In this document: positions 62,102 through 64,000 of the stretch, one piece after another
How the letters are laid out: every line of letters starts with the position of its first letter
Numbering within the stretch: the first letter of the stretch is position 1
From: Desulfarculus sp.
GTDB lineage: Bacteria; Desulfobacterota; Desulfarculia; Desulfarculales; Desulfarculaceae
NCBI GenBank assembly: GCA_016218705.1
Contig: JACRDC010000037.1
Location: forward strand, 1-64,000
DNA length: 64,000 bases
Direction: 5' to 3'
Notes under the pieces: generated by a model
What the model was told of the DNA's origin: nothing
Databases searched by the model: none
What the model saw: the letters and a program-made list of their open reading frames with translations, nothing else
Translations under genes and position numbers: made by a program

Positions 62102-63781
62102 TTAGGTCACCAGGTGAAAGAATTTGAATATCTTTAAAAAAATGTTCTTGAAGGCCTGCGCCCGGCCCGTGACCAATATGCCTACCATGCCCAAGAGGAC
62201 GAGGAAGTAGGCTCCGTAGCAGGTGGCCACCAGGCTGGTCCAGAAGCGCTTGCGGTTGCGCTCGGCGGCGGTGGTGAGCGGTGGGATGACCACCAGCACC
62301 GGGAAGTTGCCCTGGCGCTCCAACTGCCCCACCGAGGTGAAGGAGGTGTCCAGGAAGTTCAGGCCCAGGGACAGGCCCAGGGCCAGGGCCAGGCCCAGGC
62401 CCAGGCTGGCGGGCAGGGCGCGCTTGACGCTGGGACGGAAGGGGGCGTCGGGCACCTCGGCCGGGTCCACCACCTCGAACTGCTCGCCGCGCTGGGTGCG
62501 CTCCAGGTTGGCCGAGAGGCTGGCGTCCAGGGTCTTGCCCTGTAGTTTCTCGAAGGCCACCTTGAGGGCCTCGTAGCCGCGGGTCAACTCGACCAGCCGC
62601 TCGGCCACCGCCGGGCCGTTCTCGATACGCTTGCGCACCTGCTCGATCTCGGCGGCCACCTCGGCCCGCTCCTGGATGACCGCGTCTATGCGCGCCTGGT
62701 GCTCGCGGATGCGCGTGGCGATGCGCTCGCGGCTCTGGCGCACCGAGTCCAGGGCCACCGATTCGGCGTCCTTGTCGGGGGTATCGGCGGGCTGGATGCC
62801 CTTGGCCAGCAGGGCCGCCGCCTTCTGGGCGTTTTTCTCGGCCTCGGTGGCCTCGGCCTTGGCCAGATGGGTCTTGAGCCGCAGGATATCGGGGTGGTCC
62901 TCGGTGTAGATGACCAAGAGGCGCTCCAGCTCGCTGCGGATGGCCTTGGAGGTGGTCTCCTCCTGGTTCTTGGCGCCCACCCCGCCACCACCGCCGCCCT
63001 GGCGGCGTTGCAACTCCTCGCGGTGCAGCTTGAGCTGCTCCTCGCGGAACTGCTCGGTGCCCAGTTCCTTCTCCAGGCCGTCCAAGCGGGTGCGCTCGCC
63101 CTGCAGGATGCCGCTGAGCTGCACGTCCTTGTTCTGGAACTGGCCGATGATGAAGAGGTTCTTTTCCTGGGCCTCGGGCAGCTCCTGGAGGTGGCGCTCC
63201 TTGAACTCGGTGATCCTGCCCTCCCACTCCTGCAACTGGCTCTTCATGCGCTCCAGTTCGCGCGACAAGAAGCGCGCCGTGCCCACGGCGTCCTCCTCGC
63301 GGATGCGCAGGTTGCTGTCCACGAAGAAGGCGGCCAGGGCGTTGGCCACCGCGGCCACGGTCTGGGGGTCGGAGTAGAGGAACTCGATGGTGAAGTAGTT
63401 CTTCTGGGAGATTTTGATGCTGATGTCCTTGCGCATCAGTTGGGCCAGCTCGTCGGGGGCCAGCTTGTCCTTCATATGGGGGTAAAGATTGAAGCGCTCG
63501 ATGATCTCCATGAGCCGGCTACGGCTAAGGACCTGCTGGGTGATGATCTGCAGGCGCTCCTGGATCTTGGTGGTGACCGTGGCCTGCACCAGCTCGGTGG
63601 GCACCTTCTGGGGCTGCACCAGGACCAGGCAGGAGGCCTGGTACATGGGTGGCCAGAACAGACAGTAGGCCACGCCCACGGTGAGCACGGTCAGGAAGAT
63701 GGTGGCCGAGAGCACGGCCCGCCGTTTGATGATGAACAGATACTTGCGTATGTCTATGGTTGGGGTGGCTTGCGTGGCCAT
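62102..63781 (-). CDS. Wzz-type chain-length determinant, exosortase system
   Basis: A 559-residue inner membrane protein with an N-terminal helix after IDIRKYLFIIKRRAVLS, a long coiled coil (about 190-420, rich in RxxLxExE repeats), a GNVR-type region (EVPDAPFRPSVKRALP) before a second helix, and a further C-terminal hydrophobic segment (VATCYGAYFLVLLGMVGILV). It sets polymer length with the BY-kinase-like protein. The gene begins just after the beta-barrel gene stop. Confidence 0.9.
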   Translation of the reverse strand: MATQATPTIDIRKYLFIIKRRAVLSATIFLTVLTVGVAYCLFWPPMYQASCLVLVQPQKVPTELVQATVTTKIQERLQIITQQVLSRSRLMEIIERFNLYPHMKDKLAPDELAQLMRKDISIKISQKNYFTIEFLYSDPQTVAAVANALAAFFVDSNLRIREEDAVGTARFLSRELERMKSQLQEWEGRITEFKERHLQELPEAQEKNLFIIGQFQNKDVQLSGILQGERTRLDGLEKELGTEQFREEQLKLHREELQRRQGGGGGGVGAKNQEETTSKAIRSELERLLVIYTEDHPDILRLKTHLAKAEATEAEKNAQKAAALLAKGIQPADTPDKDAESVALDSVRQSRERIATRIREHQARIDAVIQERAEVAAEIEQVRKRIENGPAVAERLVELTRGYEALKVAFEKLQGKTLDASLSANLERTQRGEQFEVVDPAEVPDAPFRPSVKRALPASLGLGLALALGLSLGLNFLDTSFTSVGQLERQGNFPVLVVIPPLTTAAERNRKRFWTSLVATCYGAYFLVLLGMVGILVTGRAQAFKNIFLKIFKFFHLVT

Positions 63782-63785
63782 GCTT

Positions 63786-64000
63786 CTACCACCTGAAGGG
63801 CAGTTCGTAATCCATGGAGAGGACCACCCGGTTCTGTTCCAGGTTGTCGGTGTCGTTTTCGCTGTAGCGCGTCAGGTAGCGGTAGTCCAGCTTGACGCTC
63901 CAGTGCTGGGTGAACTGGTAGGAGGCCAGGCTGTAGAACCGCCAGTACTCGGCGTAACCCAGGGTGGTGGGGGAGATGCCGGCGCGCTGGTTCTGCTTGT
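63786..64000 (-). CDS. Outer membrane beta-barrel protein, C-terminal part (cut by window end)
   Basis: Only the last 71 codons are in the window. They alternate polar and aromatic residues (YAEYWRFYSLASYQF, HWSVKLDYRYL, VVLSMDYELPFRW) and end in an aromatic residue, as outer membrane barrel proteins do for BAM recognition. Upstream of a Wzz gene in an exosortase locus, it is probably the conserved porin-like export protein. The start lies beyond 64000. Confidence 0.8.
   Translation of the reverse strand, partial: KQNQRAGISPTTLGYAEYWRFYSLASYQFTQHWSVKLDYRYLTRYSENDTDNLEQNRVVLSMDYELPFRW

Overview
The window is about 64 kb of very GC-rich DNA (roughly two-thirds GC by eye) packed with protein genes, many with GTG or TTG starts and 4-bp ATGA/GTGA overlaps. 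A complete qrcABCD locus (the menaquinone reductase of sulfate-respiring bacteria), a tungstate transporter beside a TunR-like regulator, selA and a TAXI-type TRAP transporter together point to a sulfate-reducing deltaproteobacterium (Desulfobacterota), perhaps a high-GC Desulfarculales-like lineage. That placement is inferred from gene content only. No rRNA, tRNA, CRISPR array or transposase was recognised.

Region 1 (1-11.8 kb): a TRAP-TAXI uptake operon on the minus strand (TAXI binding protein, DUF1850 protein, fused permease), a large membrane protein with a spermidine-synthase-like domain, then tupABC for tungstate on the plus strand. TupC is followed by a TunR-like regulator, a catalytically dead tyrosine-recombinase fold with two oxyanion-binding TOBE domains, and a TauE/SafE permease. 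Two inverted copies of a multi-hairpin repeat (39-241 and 9452-9612) bracket this region. The second lies between an AT-rich palindrome and the ribosome binding site of the TunR-like gene.

Region 2 (11.8-16.9 kb): a tiny FmdB-type zinc ribbon protein, a lone response-regulator receiver, a zinc-finger/cupin fusion, and a nucleotide-sugar operon (RfbB, RfbD, UDP-glucuronate decarboxylase, Nudix) for dTDP-sugar and UDP-xylose supply.

Region 3 (16.9-22.6 kb): the Qrc respiratory complex with a promoter, three TTGCACAA-type boxes upstream, a 55-residue membrane protein as last gene and a strong terminator.

Region 4 (22.6-32.3 kb): mostly housekeeping genes (HAD phosphatase, VOC protein, glycerate 2-kinase, rhodanese-like exported protein, YggT, CheX, Nudix, SelA) and a large degenerate GGDEF/TPR protein next to selA. 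Copies of a second, about 75-bp intergenic repeat family occur here and elsewhere.

Region 5 (32.4-46.2 kb): a polysaccharide assembly island with four GT4-like glycosyltransferases, one GT2, FkbM and two other methyltransferases, a kinase-like protein, a Wzx-type flippase and an AsnB-like amidotransferase.

Region 6 (46.2-64 kb): an exosortase/EPS locus on the minus strand. It holds an outer-membrane beta-barrel (cut by the window end), a Wzz-type chain-length protein, an ExeA-like ATPase, a BY-kinase-like protein with a degenerate Walker A, a polyprenyl-phosphate sugar transferase, exosortase, EpsI, an O-antigen-ligase-like protein, an acyl-CoA-ligase-like enzyme, a deacetylase-like protein, a heparinase II/III-like protein, PrsT and a secreted protein. 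Regions 5 and 6 probably cooperate to build and export one surface polysaccharide, fed in part by the sugar nucleotides of region 2.
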